From Sphingobacterium sp. xlx-96 (GTDB taxonomy: Bacteria; Bacteroidota; Bacteroidia; Sphingobacteriales; Sphingobacteriaceae), in the NCBI RefSeq assembly GCF_011007365.1, contig NZ_WFKM01000012.1, positions 62,001 through 126,000 of the forward strand: a stretch of DNA of 64,000 nucleotides. Reading direction: 5' to 3'. Positions 1 through 9,194 of this stretch are shown here, piece after piece. The notes under the pieces are model-generated. The model saw only the letters and a program-made list of their open reading frames with translations, made no database searches and was not told the origin of the DNA. Numbering within the stretch: position 1 is the first letter of the stretch; every line of letters starts with the position of its first letter. A program made the position numbers and the translations under genes.

Positions 1-795
1 ACTAGCTGTTCCATAGGTGCTTTCGGTGCCTGAATTTCCGATATACAGACCGATCAAAAAATGCCCGATTACAAACAGAACCGCGGTAAACAGTGCTCCC
101 GACCGTACTGTTCGCCATTTGATATTGACATCAGGAAGTACCTTAAAAATGATGCAGAACATAAAAAAAATAATGCCAAAGGACAGTAAAAAATTTATCC
201 CATTAAACAATTGCACCGAAGTGTCCGGAAAAAATCGCTGCAATCGATCTGTCAAAGCTATTATAATGCCATTTACGATTAGCGTAACTACCAACAAGAA
301 ACCCAGGCCTATCACCAAAGACGAAGAAAGTAGGCGGTCTTTTATAATTTTCAACCAACCTTTCTTCACCTTAGGGCGTACATGCCATATGTTATTTATC
401 GAGTTTTGGATATCTCCAAATACCGTAGTAGCACCAATCAAAAGCGTCACGACACTGATGGTAAGCGCCATATTCGACTTGCCCGAAAGAGAAAGATTTT
501 TAATAATATCCTGTACCTGCAATGCCACACTACTACCGATCAGACCTCGTAACTCGGAAAACACCTTACCTTGTATAGCTTCTTCACCAAAAAAAATCCC
601 TGCCAATGCGATCATTAAAACAAGGATAGGCCCTACAGAAAAAACCGTATAATAAGCCAGTGAAGCACTGTATTTTAAAGCCGATTCATTCATAAATCCC
701 AACACCGCATTTTTCAATATCGTAAAATGCGCCGTAAAGATCTTCTTCGTTTTCTTCATAGTTTTTACAGTTGTCTCATCTCCATAACCACTCAT
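1..795 (-). CDS. YihY/BrkB-family inner-membrane protein, C-terminus beyond window
   Basis: The minus strand is open from about 795 to the window edge and encodes a polytopic membrane protein of the YihY/virulence factor BrkB family (older name ribonuclease BN, not supported as an RNase). Family hallmarks are the N-terminal ALKYSASLAYYTVFSVGP segment, the IWHVRPK loop, and the late FVIGHFLIGLYIGNSGTEST segment just before the edge. At least four hydrophobic helices are visible; the family has six. The start may be the ATG at 795 or the in-frame ATG at 759 (MKKTKKIF), which better matches usual starts. No Shine-Dalgarno is seen. The gene is divergent from the cassette at 961. Its exact role is unknown; transport or envelope function is inferred from the family. 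Confidence 0.85.
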   Translation of the reverse strand, partial: MSGYGDETTVKTMKKTKKIFTAHFTILKNAVLGFMNESALKYSASLAYYTVFSVGPILVLMIALAGIFFGEEAIQGKVFSELRGLIGSSVALQVQDIIKNLSLSGKSNMALTISVVTLLIGATTVFGDIQNSINNIWHVRPKVKKGWLKIIKDRLLSSSLVIGLGFLLVVTLIVNGIIIALTDRLQRFFPDTSVQLFNGINFLLSFGIIFFMFCIIFKVLPDVNIKWRTVRSGALFTAVLFVIGHFLIGLYIGNSGTESTYGTAS

Positions 796-960
796 AAGGG
801 CAAATAGTTCATAACAAACTTTAAAAACTATCTATTGCCTCTTTACAGCAAACTTTTACCTCGTTGAACTGTTAAAAGTTATAAAAAAGGGTAATAAACA
901 CAATACAATACGTCATTATATCGTTATATAAACAATAAATAAACTTTAAAATCATACCAT

Positions 961-1938
961 TTGGATACTACGAAAATAGGAAATACACCACTACAACTAT
1001 GCCCATACCTCTCCGAAAAATACGCCTGTAGTATATTTATAAAGAAAGAGTTCTATAACATTAACAAAACTTCGAAAGACCGCCCTGCCTGGTATATGAT
1101 CCAACAGGCTATCGAGCTTGGTCTCCTCCAGCAAGGTGATACACTCGTGGAGGCCAGCAGCGGCAATACGGGAATAGGTCTAGCCCAATTCGCACAGCAA
1201 CTCGGTTACGGCTGCCGTATTTACGTCAGCAAGGATTGTGCACGCGAAAAGCTTAGCCTATTGCGCAGACTGGGAGCTACTGTAATAGCTTGTGACAATT
1301 CAAATGGCCTATCTGACAAGGGGTCAACCCAATACCAAGCCTCTGTATATGCCCAAAGCACTCCAAACTGCTACTTTACAGACCAGTACAACAACCCCCA
1401 GAATCCACTTTCCCATTACCAGACTACTGGCCCCGAGATATGGGAACAGACGAATGGCAAGCTCACCCATTTTTTTGCCGGTATAGGTACAGGCGGAACT
1501 ATATCAGGAACAGGCAAATATCTAAAAACAAAAAACCACAACATACAGATATGCGGTATAGAACCTAACGGTTCTATACTATCCCATTTAAAAAGTCATG
1601 GATCTCTTCCCAAAGCCCTGCCTACTATGGAAAAAATAGATGGTATAGGTCGAAGATTCGTTCCGACTGTATTCGCTCCAGAAGTAATCGATGAAATCTT
1701 TCAGGTGAGCCGAACAGAAAGTATAAGCTGGGCCAACACCTATTATGAAGAAGAAGAAATATTACTTGGCTTTTCCAGTGCAGCTGTTCTCAGCGGCTTA
1801 GAAAGATATGCGGAGAAACATCCGATACATGCAGACGACCGTATAGTCTTATTATTTGCAGACTATGGCGACCGCTACCTAAACAGCCTATATCCGACAT
1901 TCAAAAAAGAGCTAGCACAATATGATGAGAAGTTTTAA
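961..1938 (+). CDS. Cysteine synthase/cystathionine beta-synthase-like PLP enzyme
   Basis: This 325-residue fold-type II PLP enzyme resembles O-acetylserine sulfhydrylases. The Schiff-base lysine is K39 in TSKDR, the substrate/cofactor loop is EASSGNTGIG (64-73), and the phosphate-binding loop is GIGTGGTISG near residue 175. The usual C-terminal GISSG is altered to GFSSAA, and the PxGSVKDR context to NKTSKDR, so its nucleophile may not be sulfide. The first possible start after an in-frame stop is a TTG at 961. The gene overlaps the next by 17 nt and sits in a three-gene operon with a papain-like protein and a PanD-like decarboxylase, which suggests synthesis of a beta-substituted alanine for a specialised pathway rather than housekeeping cysteine synthesis. 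The substrate is unknown. Confidence 0.82.
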   Translation: MDTTKIGNTPLQLCPYLSEKYACSIFIKKEFYNINKTSKDRPAWYMIQQAIELGLLQQGDTLVEASSGNTGIGLAQFAQQLGYGCRIYVSKDCAREKLSLLRRLGATVIACDNSNGLSDKGSTQYQASVYAQSTPNCYFTDQYNNPQNPLSHYQTTGPEIWEQTNGKLTHFFAGIGTGGTISGTGKYLKTKNHNIQICGIEPNGSILSHLKSHGSLPKALPTMEKIDGIGRRFVPTVFAPEVIDEIFQVSRTESISWANTYYEEEEILLGFSSAAVLSGLERYAEKHPIHADDRIVLLFADYGDRYLNSLYPTFKKELAQYDEKF

Positions 1939-3001
1939 TGACTTTGCCATACCCTTGGCATGGCCAGACCAGACTGCTTTTGGAGACGAACGTTGGATGG
2001 CATTTTTAAAAAAATGCGGTATTGTCAAAAATCTAAATTTCAAAGTCGGTCATGCTGCTATTCTTCTCATCTCCCAAAATACAGGGAACATCGAGTATTA
2101 TGACTTTGGCCGTTATGTCAGTCCACGTGGCGATGGTCGCGCACGATCCAAACATTTTGATCCCAGACTTCAAATAGACCGTATCGCCACATTTGATAAG
2201 TCACACAAAGCGATTACCAATATAGATGAGATATTGACCGAACTAAGTGCTATGGAAGAAGCTACACATGGAGGAGGGCGGCTCTTTTTTACGCTTGCAC
2301 CAGATATCTGCTACGTCTCCGCAAAAAAGTTTGCCGATCAGTTAGTTACCAATGGTCCGATTCCCTACGGTGCTATTGCCAAAGGCAATAACAGTTGCTC
2401 ACGTTTCGTTGCCCAAGTCCTTGTTGCTGGGATGCATCCAAAAGATCGGCGTATCAAAAAAATCAATTTTCCAGAAACATTGAAACCAAGCCCGATGAGT
2501 AACATCATCAATACGGGAGCGAATAATACCATTCACTGTTACCACGAGGGTATGGTCCAACAACAAAGAATGGGCAGGATCAGTTCATTAAATTTTCATT
2601 GGCAATTGCTCAAGGAAAATTTATCAAGCAAGCACATATCCACGCTTGGGTGTGACACCGACAATGGGCAATTAGATCGCCCGGCACTCCCACCCAATCT
2701 CCGTGAAAATGCCCAATGGCTAGGTGGTATAGGTGAAGGCATGTGGTTTCAGGTTCTTAACGATGGCATAAGCGAATCCCACTATTGGGTGGAAAGCTAT
2801 ACTTCTTCAGGGGTGTTGATCAATCGGATAGCGACCATATGCCCCCAACAAAACCTAGACCTCGCAAAACCGTTTGAAATTACCACTCAGATGGATGGTC
2901 TCCATTTTACTATTCTTCAAAACGAAATCAAGTATTTATTAAAAAAGACAGAATACACCTACAACAAAAAAATTATCAAAAGCAATATAACATGGAATTA
3001 A
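1922..3001 (+). CDS. Papain-like (permuted NlpC/P60-type) hypothetical protein
   Basis: This 359-residue soluble protein has no signal peptide. The N-terminal half has the order expected of permuted papain-like folds (YiiX/LRAT type): a histidine in VGHAAILLI near residue 42, an aspartate-rich YYDFGRY strand, then a candidate nucleophile cysteine in NNSCSRFVAQVL near residue 160. The C-terminal half (about 220-359) looks like a separate beta-rich domain. It could be an amidase, acyltransferase or transglutaminase-like enzyme; the sequence alone does not decide. It starts inside the preceding PLP-enzyme gene (tandem ATG at 1922 and 1925) and its last 10 nt overlap the PanD-like gene, so translation of all three is probably coupled. 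I do not recognise a characterised homologue. Confidence 0.7.
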   Translation: MMRSFNDFAIPLAWPDQTAFGDERWMAFLKKCGIVKNLNFKVGHAAILLISQNTGNIEYYDFGRYVSPRGDGRARSKHFDPRLQIDRIATFDKSHKAITNIDEILTELSAMEEATHGGGRLFFTLAPDICYVSAKKFADQLVTNGPIPYGAIAKGNNSCSRFVAQVLVAGMHPKDRRIKKINFPETLKPSPMSNIINTGANNTIHCYHEGMVQQQRMGRISSLNFHWQLLKENLSSKHISTLGCDTDNGQLDRPALPPNLRENAQWLGGIGEGMWFQVLNDGISESHYWVESYTSSGVLINRIATICPQQNLDLAKPFEITTQMDGLHFTILQNEIKYLLKKTEYTYNKKIIKSNITWN

Positions 3002-3360
3002 CCTTACTAAAATCAAAAATACACACGGTAAAAGTAACCGAGGCCAATGTTGCCTATAACGGTTCGATCACTATTGATGCAGATCTATTGGATGCTGCTG
3101 GAATTAAAAAATACGAACAGGTATATATCAACAACGCCGTAAGTGGAAGTCGGATTATGACCTATGTGCTACCCGGCAAAAGAGGTAGCGGAGAGGTCTG
3201 TATGAATGGCGGAGCAGCCCTACATGCCAAGGTGGGAGATACTATTCATATCTTGGCATTCATTAATATGTCGCCCGAAGAAGCCGATAGCTACAAGCCT
3301 ACCCTGGTATTTACCGAAGGAAATAATCAGATCAAATCCATAGAAACATATACATACTAA
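2992..3360 (+). CDS. panD: Aspartate 1-decarboxylase (PanD-like, pyruvoyl-dependent)
   Basis: This 122-residue protein aligns over its length with PanD, which cleaves itself to form a pyruvoyl cofactor and converts L-aspartate to beta-alanine. Residues match E. coli numbering exactly: K9, the self-cleavage pair G24-S25 in YNGSITID, R54 and Y58. The conserved RGSGEVCMNGGAA and VGDTIHILAF segments follow. Everything needed for catalysis therefore seems present. The gene is not next to panB or panC but is the third member of a tightly overlapping operon with a PLP beta-replacement enzyme and a papain-like protein. It may supply beta-alanine, or decarboxylate the amino acid made by the first enzyme. 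Substrate specificity cannot be read from the sequence. Confidence 0.85.
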   Translation: MELTLLKSKIHTVKVTEANVAYNGSITIDADLLDAAGIKKYEQVYINNAVSGSRIMTYVLPGKRGSGEVCMNGGAALHAKVGDTIHILAFINMSPEEADSYKPTLVFTEGNNQIKSIETYTY

Positions 3361-3370
3361 CTAAATACAC

Positions 3371-3407
3371 CACGAGGAGGTACTTCGTCAGGAAATACCT
3401 CCTCGTG
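3371..3407 (+). terminator. Terminator-like hairpin after the panD-like gene
   Basis: A perfect 12-bp stem (3371-3382 with 3396-3407, CACGAGGAGGTA) encloses a 13-nt loop, 10 nt after the panD-like stop codon. The T-tract after it is weak. The rest of the gap to 3583 shows no gene. Confidence 0.65.
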
Positions 3408-3583
3408 TTACTTCCACACGAGATAGTAGCGATCATCAACCGCTCATGTTTATACTACAGGTACGCCAAAATTAGGATGTCCCAATCCAATCCATACAGA
3501 AAAAAAACTTCCGTAACGCGCTGATTCTAGCTTATTTTTCCTTACTATATCCAACATTAATCTAAAAAAACCTATATTTAAGG

Positions 3584-5983
3584 ATGTACTATACCTTAAC
3601 CAATGTAATCCGATTCACCCTATTTATTTTACTGGGGTGTTATTATCTGTCGATTCGAGTCTTCGCACAGCCTTCTGCCAACAGCAAAACGATCTATGTA
3701 TCCCTATCCGGTAATGACCGTAACCCCGGCACCAAGTCTAAGCCCTATGCCAGTCCACAAGCTGGAATAGATGCCGTATCAAAGCTTAAAAAAGAGGGGT
3801 TCACCGGTGCAATCGAGCTTGTTCTTATGGACGGGAAATATTATTTGGATAAACCTCTCCAAATTCATCCCGAAATATCGGGAACCGAGGGTTCCCCCTT
3901 CACTATCCGTGCTGCTATAGCGCGAAATGTTACCTTAAGTGGATCCAAACTATTGGAGCTACAATGGGAGAAGCTAGAGAATGGCCTTTGGAAAGCGAAG
4001 GTACCGAAACAACTTAATTTCCAAGAGTTATTCGCCGATGGGAACAGACTCGTCCGCGCTCGCTACCCTAATTTTGACGCCCAAGTAGCACCCTTTAACG
4101 GCTATGCTGCAGACGCGATTTCTCCCGAGCGAACCTCAGCATGGAAAGATCCCAAGGGAGCTATCGTTCACGCCCTACACGCCGGAAGATGGGGCGGCTT
4201 CCACTATCGCGTCCTTTCCAAAGACCCCAAGGGAAACTTAATATTCGAAGGTGGCACCCAAAACAATAGACCTAGCAAGATGCATGATACCTATCGCTAC
4301 GTCGAAAATGTTTTTGAAGAATTAGACACAGTCCTTGAGTGGTATCTTGATGAACAGACAGCCACGTTGTACTACCTTCCTGACTCTGGTACGGATCCCA
4401 ATCAACAAACATTTGAAGCACCCTTACTAGAAAATATTATAACCCTTCTAGGAACAGCATCTAATCCAGTACATGATATTAATATCCAAGGCATTCGTTT
4501 TATCCATACGGCTCCTACTTTTATGAAGACGGCAGAACCGCTACTCCGCAGTGACTGGACCATATATCGCCAAGGGGCTATCAAGCTCGAAGGCACCACC
4601 AAGTGTACCATTTCCGATTCAGACTTTTCCGATCTGGGCGGCAATGCTGTATTCATCAGTAATTATAATAGAGCTGTTGTTATCCGCGACAATCTTATCG
4701 AACGCATAGGCGCTGGTGCCATCAACTTTGTTGGTTCAGCCGATGCTGTGCGTTCCCCCGCTTTCCGGTATGAAAAATTTGTTGCAGAACAAGATATGGA
4801 TACCCTAAGCGGCCCTAAAACAACGAACTATCCCGCGCAGTGTGAAGCCCATGGCAACCTGATTCGTTATATTGGTCTGATCGAAAAGCAAGTCGCAGGT
4901 GTCCAGATAGCGATGGCCTCCTCGATACGTGTCTTTCACAACACCATATATCAGGTACCTCGAGCAGGAATAAATATCGGCGATGGCACCTGGGGCGGTC
5001 ATGATATTGCCTTCAATGATGTCTTTCATACGGTACTGGAGACCAGCGATCATGGCGCATTCAATTCTTGGGGCAGAGATCGCTTCTGGCATCCCAATAG
5101 AGCGCAAATGGATGCATTGGTCGCGAAGCATCCCCAATGGATTTTACTTGATGCTGTAGAAACCACATTAATCCGCAATAATAGATTCCAATGCGACCAC
5201 GGTTGGGATATCGACCTGGATGACGGTTCTTCCAACTACCGCATCTTCAATAACCTGTGCCTCAGCGGAGGTCTAAAACTTAGAGAAGGTTTTTACCGGA
5301 CGGTATACAACAATATTATGGTCAATAATGGGTTTCACCCACATGTTTGGTTTAAGGACAGTCACGATGTGTTTCGTCATAATATCGTAATGCAACCCCA
5401 TCAAGATATACAGGTCCACTATTGGGGAGATACAGTAGACTACAATTTTTATACCCATAGGAAAGACCTGGAAAAGGATCAGGCAAAAGGCATAGAACAG
5501 CATTCGATCGCTGTGGAAAACATCAAGTTTAAGAATGCCTCTACCGGCGACTTTAGTCTTGATGGTTTCCCACTAAGGGGATATACAGACTTTGATATGT
5601 CCCACTTTGGCGTTAACGCCCCAAGACTGCGTACACTAGCCGCCGAACCAGAGATACCAAAAATTACATTGGAAAAATCGAATAAAGACGGTGAATATTT
5701 TGATTGGAAAGAAGGCCGATTTAAATCCGTCGAAACATTAGGCGAGCAGTCTGCGGCCGGCTTACCGACCATAGCCGGAGTACGCATAGTAAAACTAGCA
5801 GACAGCTCCCTATTACACCGAGGAGGTTTGCGAACAGGCGATGTTATCGTCGCCTGCCAAGGCGAAACAGTCCACACGGTCAAAGATTTTAAGACCATTA
5901 TAAAACGGGATGAATACCATACACAGATAACGATAGATTTTTACCGTAACCAAGTCAAACAATCGTTGGTAATCAAAAAGTAA
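3584..5983 (+). CDS. Secreted right-handed beta-helix protein with C-terminal PDZ domain
   Basis: This 799-residue protein starts with a signal peptide (about 1-28, ending VFA-QPSA). A pectate-lyase-type repeat region follows, opening with the IYVSLSGNDRNPGT motif that begins many parallel beta-helix polysaccharide enzymes. ELFADGNRLVRARYPN near residue 145 is typical of the GH141-like group. The helix core spans roughly 300-620. The last 85 residues form a PDZ-like domain (GGLRTGDVIVACQGETV). It is probably exported and acts on a glycan or glycoconjugate; this is inferred from fold only. The PDZ fusion may tether the enzyme to a partner. It stands alone between two hairpin terminators, so it is likely monocistronic. 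Confidence 0.8.
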   Translation: MYYTLTNVIRFTLFILLGCYYLSIRVFAQPSANSKTIYVSLSGNDRNPGTKSKPYASPQAGIDAVSKLKKEGFTGAIELVLMDGKYYLDKPLQIHPEISGTEGSPFTIRAAIARNVTLSGSKLLELQWEKLENGLWKAKVPKQLNFQELFADGNRLVRARYPNFDAQVAPFNGYAADAISPERTSAWKDPKGAIVHALHAGRWGGFHYRVLSKDPKGNLIFEGGTQNNRPSKMHDTYRYVENVFEELDTVLEWYLDEQTATLYYLPDSGTDPNQQTFEAPLLENIITLLGTASNPVHDINIQGIRFIHTAPTFMKTAEPLLRSDWTIYRQGAIKLEGTTKCTISDSDFSDLGGNAVFISNYNRAVVIRDNLIERIGAGAINFVGSADAVRSPAFRYEKFVAEQDMDTLSGPKTTNYPAQCEAHGNLIRYIGLIEKQVAGVQIAMASSIRVFHNTIYQVPRAGINIGDGTWGGHDIAFNDVFHTVLETSDHGAFNSWGRDRFWHPNRAQMDALVAKHPQWILLDAVETTLIRNNRFQCDHGWDIDLDDGSSNYRIFNNLCLSGGLKLREGFYRTVYNNIMVNNGFHPHVWFKDSHDVFRHNIVMQPHQDIQVHYWGDTVDYNFYTHRKDLEKDQAKGIEQHSIAVENIKFKNASTGDFSLDGFPLRGYTDFDMSHFGVNAPRLRTLAAEPEIPKITLEKSNKDGEYFDWKEGRFKSVETLGEQSAAGLPTIAGVRIVKLADSSLLHRGGLRTGDVIVACQGETVHTVKDFKTIIKRDEYHTQITIDFYRNQVKQSLVIKK

Positions 5984-6012
5984 TCCCGCAGAAGATTCTT
6001 TAAAATATAAAA

Positions 6013-6049
6013 GCAGCTTCCACAAAAGATCTGATTCTTTGGAAGCTGC
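6013..6049. terminator. Intrinsic terminator-like hairpin
   Basis: A 10-bp perfect stem (GCAGCTTCCA at 6013-6022 pairing with 6040-6049) lies 30 nt after the beta-helix gene; inner AAAGA/TCTTT pairing can lengthen it. Confidence 0.6.
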
Positions 6050-6124
6050 CTATAGAATTCAGCAATTATCGGATTTTTTCGTGCTGTTCCTTGTCCTAAT
6101 TTTGGCTAATCAATATATAAAGAT

Positions 6125-6838
6125 ATGCAGATTTTTAAAGACAAGGTAGTTCTCATCACCGGAGCCAATAGAGGTATTGGCAAATCACTTGTAAAGGCAC
6201 TATTAAAAAATGACGTAAAAAAAATATACGCGACATCAAGAGATTTGAACCAGATGCCTACATTCCATGACCATCGAGTTTTCCCAATCCCTTTAGATAT
6301 TACCAGTAGCGAAGCTATTGCTCAAATCATAACAGCAACCTCAGATACAGAAATATTGATAAACAATGCCGGTGTCTTAAATCCAGGAACTATCTTAGAG
6401 GCTGATCCTGTTGGTATGGATCATGATATGAAGGTCAATTATTTTGGCACCATAAACATGATGCGGGCCTACGCTCCTATTCTGGAAAAGAATAAGCCCG
6501 CTCGACTAATAAACATCGTTTCTATTGCCGCTTACTCTCCTTTGCCCACAATTGCAGGATATGCAGCATCCAAGGCAGCACTTTTCTCTGCCACACAATT
6601 AGCAAAAAAGGGCGTTATAGTGCAAGCAGTCAATCCTGGAGCTATTGCTACGGATATGAATAAAGACAGTAACTGGGATATGCCCAGTCCGGATAGCGTC
6701 GCCATAAAAATATTAACGCAGGTCGCGACTGACGAACTGGAGATTGTGCCTGATGAAATTGGTAAAAACATGTACGATGCCTGGAAAGAAAACCCTTCAA
6801 AACTGTCAAAAATATTTTACGACATATACCACAGTTAA
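6125..6838 (+). CDS. SDR-family NAD(P)-dependent oxidoreductase
   Basis: A classical short-chain dehydrogenase of 237 residues. The Rossmann cofactor motif is TGANRGIG (12-19), the NNAG motif is at 80-83, and the catalytic residues are S133, Y146 and K150 (YAASK). A short C-terminal region and no membrane segment suggest a soluble cytoplasmic enzyme. NADP preference is plausible from the SR after the second strand (TSRD) but not certain. The substrate is unknown. The following EEP-family gene begins 136 nt downstream on the same strand, with no clear terminator between, so co-transcription is possible. Confidence 0.88.
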   Translation: MQIFKDKVVLITGANRGIGKSLVKALLKNDVKKIYATSRDLNQMPTFHDHRVFPIPLDITSSEAIAQIITATSDTEILINNAGVLNPGTILEADPVGMDHDMKVNYFGTINMMRAYAPILEKNKPARLINIVSIAAYSPLPTIAGYAASKAALFSATQLAKKGVIVQAVNPGAIATDMNKDSNWDMPSPDSVAIKILTQVATDELEIVPDEIGKNMYDAWKENPSKLSKIFYDIYHS

Positions 6839-6974
6839 GAGCAGCCGCGTTATTAAGCTGTGTCCCGATTCAAATGCTGGACACAGCGTAACAACAATCT
6901 CAACAAATCCATCCTTTCTACAAAACAAAATATTTCCTTCAACTGTATTTAATAAAAAAACAGAAGCGCCGTAT

Positions 6975-8036
6975 ATGATCATTACTATTATCTCCTGTCT
7001 GCTCATCGTTCTCAGCATCTTACCTTTCATCCAACACCAACACTGGGTATTCCGTGTTCCCGAGTTCTTAAAACTGCAACTATTGCTATTGCAGCTCGCA
7101 GCATTTGTGTTGATGGCTATTATGCATACAAAAGACTTTTCGTACTGGGTGATACAATCCAGTCAGCTCGCACTTATAATCTATCATACATATGTACTGG
7201 CGCGGTACACCAAGTTCTGGCGCACTCCATCCGTCCAAAAATCCGATTCAACGTCGGATCCCATCAAGGTGATCTCTTGCAATGTATACCAGTATAACAA
7301 AAAACACGATCGATTTATCAACCTTATCAAAAAAGAAGCTCCCGACCTCTTCTTAACGATGGAAAGCGATGCCCATTGGGAGCGCGCATTACGTGTCCTA
7401 GAAAGTGACTATCCGAATCATCAAAAAGTAACTTTAGCCAATACCTACGGAATGCATCTATATACCCGTCTCAAACTGATCTCGGTCCAAACACACTATT
7501 TTGTAGCAGACGACATCCCTAGTATAGAAGCCGAACTAGAAACCAAAGATGGCCACCGGTTTATATTCTTTGGAGTACATCCTCCTCCTCCTAGTCCGAC
7601 CGAAGAGGAAAATTCGAAAGAGCGCGATGGCGACCTGTTGAGTGTAGCCAAGCAGGTACGAAACCATTCGCTTCCAGTAGTAGTCGTAGGTGATTTCAAC
7701 AATGTCGCCTGGGCCAAGAGCTCGATATTATTTCGGAAGACTAGCGAACTCATTGATGCTCGTATAGGACGAGGCATACTATCGACATTCCATGCCAAAT
7801 ATTGGTTATTCAGAGTTCCTTTAGATCTACTGTTTCACAGTCCCCAAATCTTCATCGATCAGCTTACCATCTTACCTGACGTTGGATCTGATCATTTTCC
7901 AGTGGCCTGCACGTTTCATATCGACACACACACTGCCGAACAAGAACAGCGCGTAGACGAACTAGATCATGGCGAAATGCAAGAAGTAGAAACGCTTATC
8001 GAGGAAGGTAAAGAGGAAGAAAGTGATAATCGCTAA
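6975..8036 (+). CDS. Membrane-anchored endonuclease/exonuclease/phosphatase (EEP) family protein
   Basis: A 353-residue protein with two or three hydrophobic helices in the first 75 residues, then an EEP (DNase I-like) catalytic domain. Motifs seen in order: VISCNVYQYN (metal/substrate Asn), LTMESD (metal-binding Glu), VVVVGDFNNV (catalytic Asp/Asn) and VGSDHFPV (catalytic SDH). The ATG at 6975 gives the usual MIITIISCLL membrane start; a longer open frame upstream overlaps the SDR gene and is not needed. The C-terminus is a strongly acidic tail. Members of this fold hydrolyse phosphodiesters in lipids, nucleic acids or nucleotides. The domain probably faces the periplasm, but topology is not settled. 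Confidence 0.85.
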   Translation: MIITIISCLLIVLSILPFIQHQHWVFRVPEFLKLQLLLLQLAAFVLMAIMHTKDFSYWVIQSSQLALIIYHTYVLARYTKFWRTPSVQKSDSTSDPIKVISCNVYQYNKKHDRFINLIKKEAPDLFLTMESDAHWERALRVLESDYPNHQKVTLANTYGMHLYTRLKLISVQTHYFVADDIPSIEAELETKDGHRFIFFGVHPPPPSPTEEENSKERDGDLLSVAKQVRNHSLPVVVVGDFNNVAWAKSSILFRKTSELIDARIGRGILSTFHAKYWLFRVPLDLLFHSPQIFIDQLTILPDVGSDHFPVACTFHIDTHTAEQEQRVDELDHGEMQEVETLIEEGKEEESDNR

Positions 8037-8043
8037 TCGGAGA

Positions 8044-9192
8044 CTATTTAGTTTTCTTGTTCATCCAGATAATAAATCCCGTAATAGGTAGTGAAGCGCA
8101 TATCAGAGACACCACAAAAGCCAATATTTTAGTCCCCATTCCGCCGATACTCCCTACATGGAGGTCAAAATTCATACTGGCCAACTTATCCCCTGCTTTC
8201 ATCCTTTCGGACGTTAACACTTTATCGATCTGTCCGTCGGACCGCGCAAAGTAATACCAGACAAAATCACTCGTTTTGTCTTTGCTCAACCGAATCTGTA
8301 TATCATCCATCTCGGCCTTTGCTCCGCGAAGCCGTATAGACATCATATCTGCTGTCGGGTGTTGTTTCAGACTATATAATAGTGCATTGTCGATATTAGC
8401 GGCATAGACCTGCGGTACAGGTTGAAATTCAGCTAGCTCCGTCTCCCTGTCAGAATCACTCACAGATATACCGTTAAAAAAAGAGACGTACGCTGCTTTA
8501 AAACCAGGATAGGCGAACACAAGCCCTGTAATGCATAAAATTAGCGCCAATAGCGCTGTATGGAAGCCCAAAACATTGTGTAAATCATAGTTTAACCGCT
8601 TTTTCTTTGCTTTGAAACGTAACCATAGGCTCCGCCTAAGGGGCTTTCCCCTCCACTTCTTAGGCCACCACAACGGTATTCCACTGATGATCAAAACAAT
8701 AAATAGGATGGTCGACCAAGCTACGAGGGGCTTTCCTATTGCCTTTCCAAGCAGAAGGTTCATATGCGTCTGGAGTACCAACTGAAAAAACTCAGTTTTT
8801 GAATCTTCAATCTGCTGTACCTGTCCTGTGTACGGATTTATAAACACACGATCGTAATAGGTATAATAATCCCAAAACACATGTTTAGATTCGTCCAGAT
8901 CCATCGCCCGAAACACCCAGGTTCTATCAGCAGCAGGGTACAGATCCACACGGGACACCTTTTTACCCGCGCCTAATGCTTTCTCCGATTTAGCCAGCAG
9001 TGTACTGAGCGGGAGAGGTTCTACTTGCTTATTTTTACTACTATCCGTGATGTAATATTTTGCCGGATATACTACGCTCTTCAAATCGTCATGAAACACA
9101 TAGATACAGCCTGTTAGGCTTACGATTACGACAACAATACCGCTAAGCAGCCCCAGGCATTTATGGATCCACAGTATCCAGCTCTTGAACAT
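8044..9192 (-). CDS. PepSY-associated transmembrane protein (siderophore-uptake partner)
   Basis: A 382-residue PepSY_TM protein. The first helix segment HKCLGLLSGIVVVIVSLTG is the family signature, and further helices lie near residues 145-165, 205-225 and 355-378. The loops contain PepSY-like periplasmic stretches with the family LQTHMNLLLGKAIGK and NFDLHVGSIGGMGTK segments. Proteins of this type commonly accompany TonB-dependent siderophore receptors and are thought to act in ferric reduction or siderophore handling at the inner membrane. Its start lies 2 nt after the stop of the receptor gene, so the two form an operon. Confidence 0.88.
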   Translation of the reverse strand: MFKSWILWIHKCLGLLSGIVVVIVSLTGCIYVFHDDLKSVVYPAKYYITDSSKNKQVEPLPLSTLLAKSEKALGAGKKVSRVDLYPAADRTWVFRAMDLDESKHVFWDYYTYYDRVFINPYTGQVQQIEDSKTEFFQLVLQTHMNLLLGKAIGKPLVAWSTILFIVLIISGIPLWWPKKWRGKPLRRSLWLRFKAKKKRLNYDLHNVLGFHTALLALILCITGLVFAYPGFKAAYVSFFNGISVSDSDRETELAEFQPVPQVYAANIDNALLYSLKQHPTADMMSIRLRGAKAEMDDIQIRLSKDKTSDFVWYYFARSDGQIDKVLTSERMKAGDKLASMNFDLHVGSIGGMGTKILAFVVSLICASLPITGFIIWMNKKTK

Positions 9193-9194
9193 GA

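Noticed and set aside
17..652. Plus-strand 211-codon frame at the window start
   Set aside because: It lies opposite a clear BrkB/YihY protein on the minus strand and has no family-like features.
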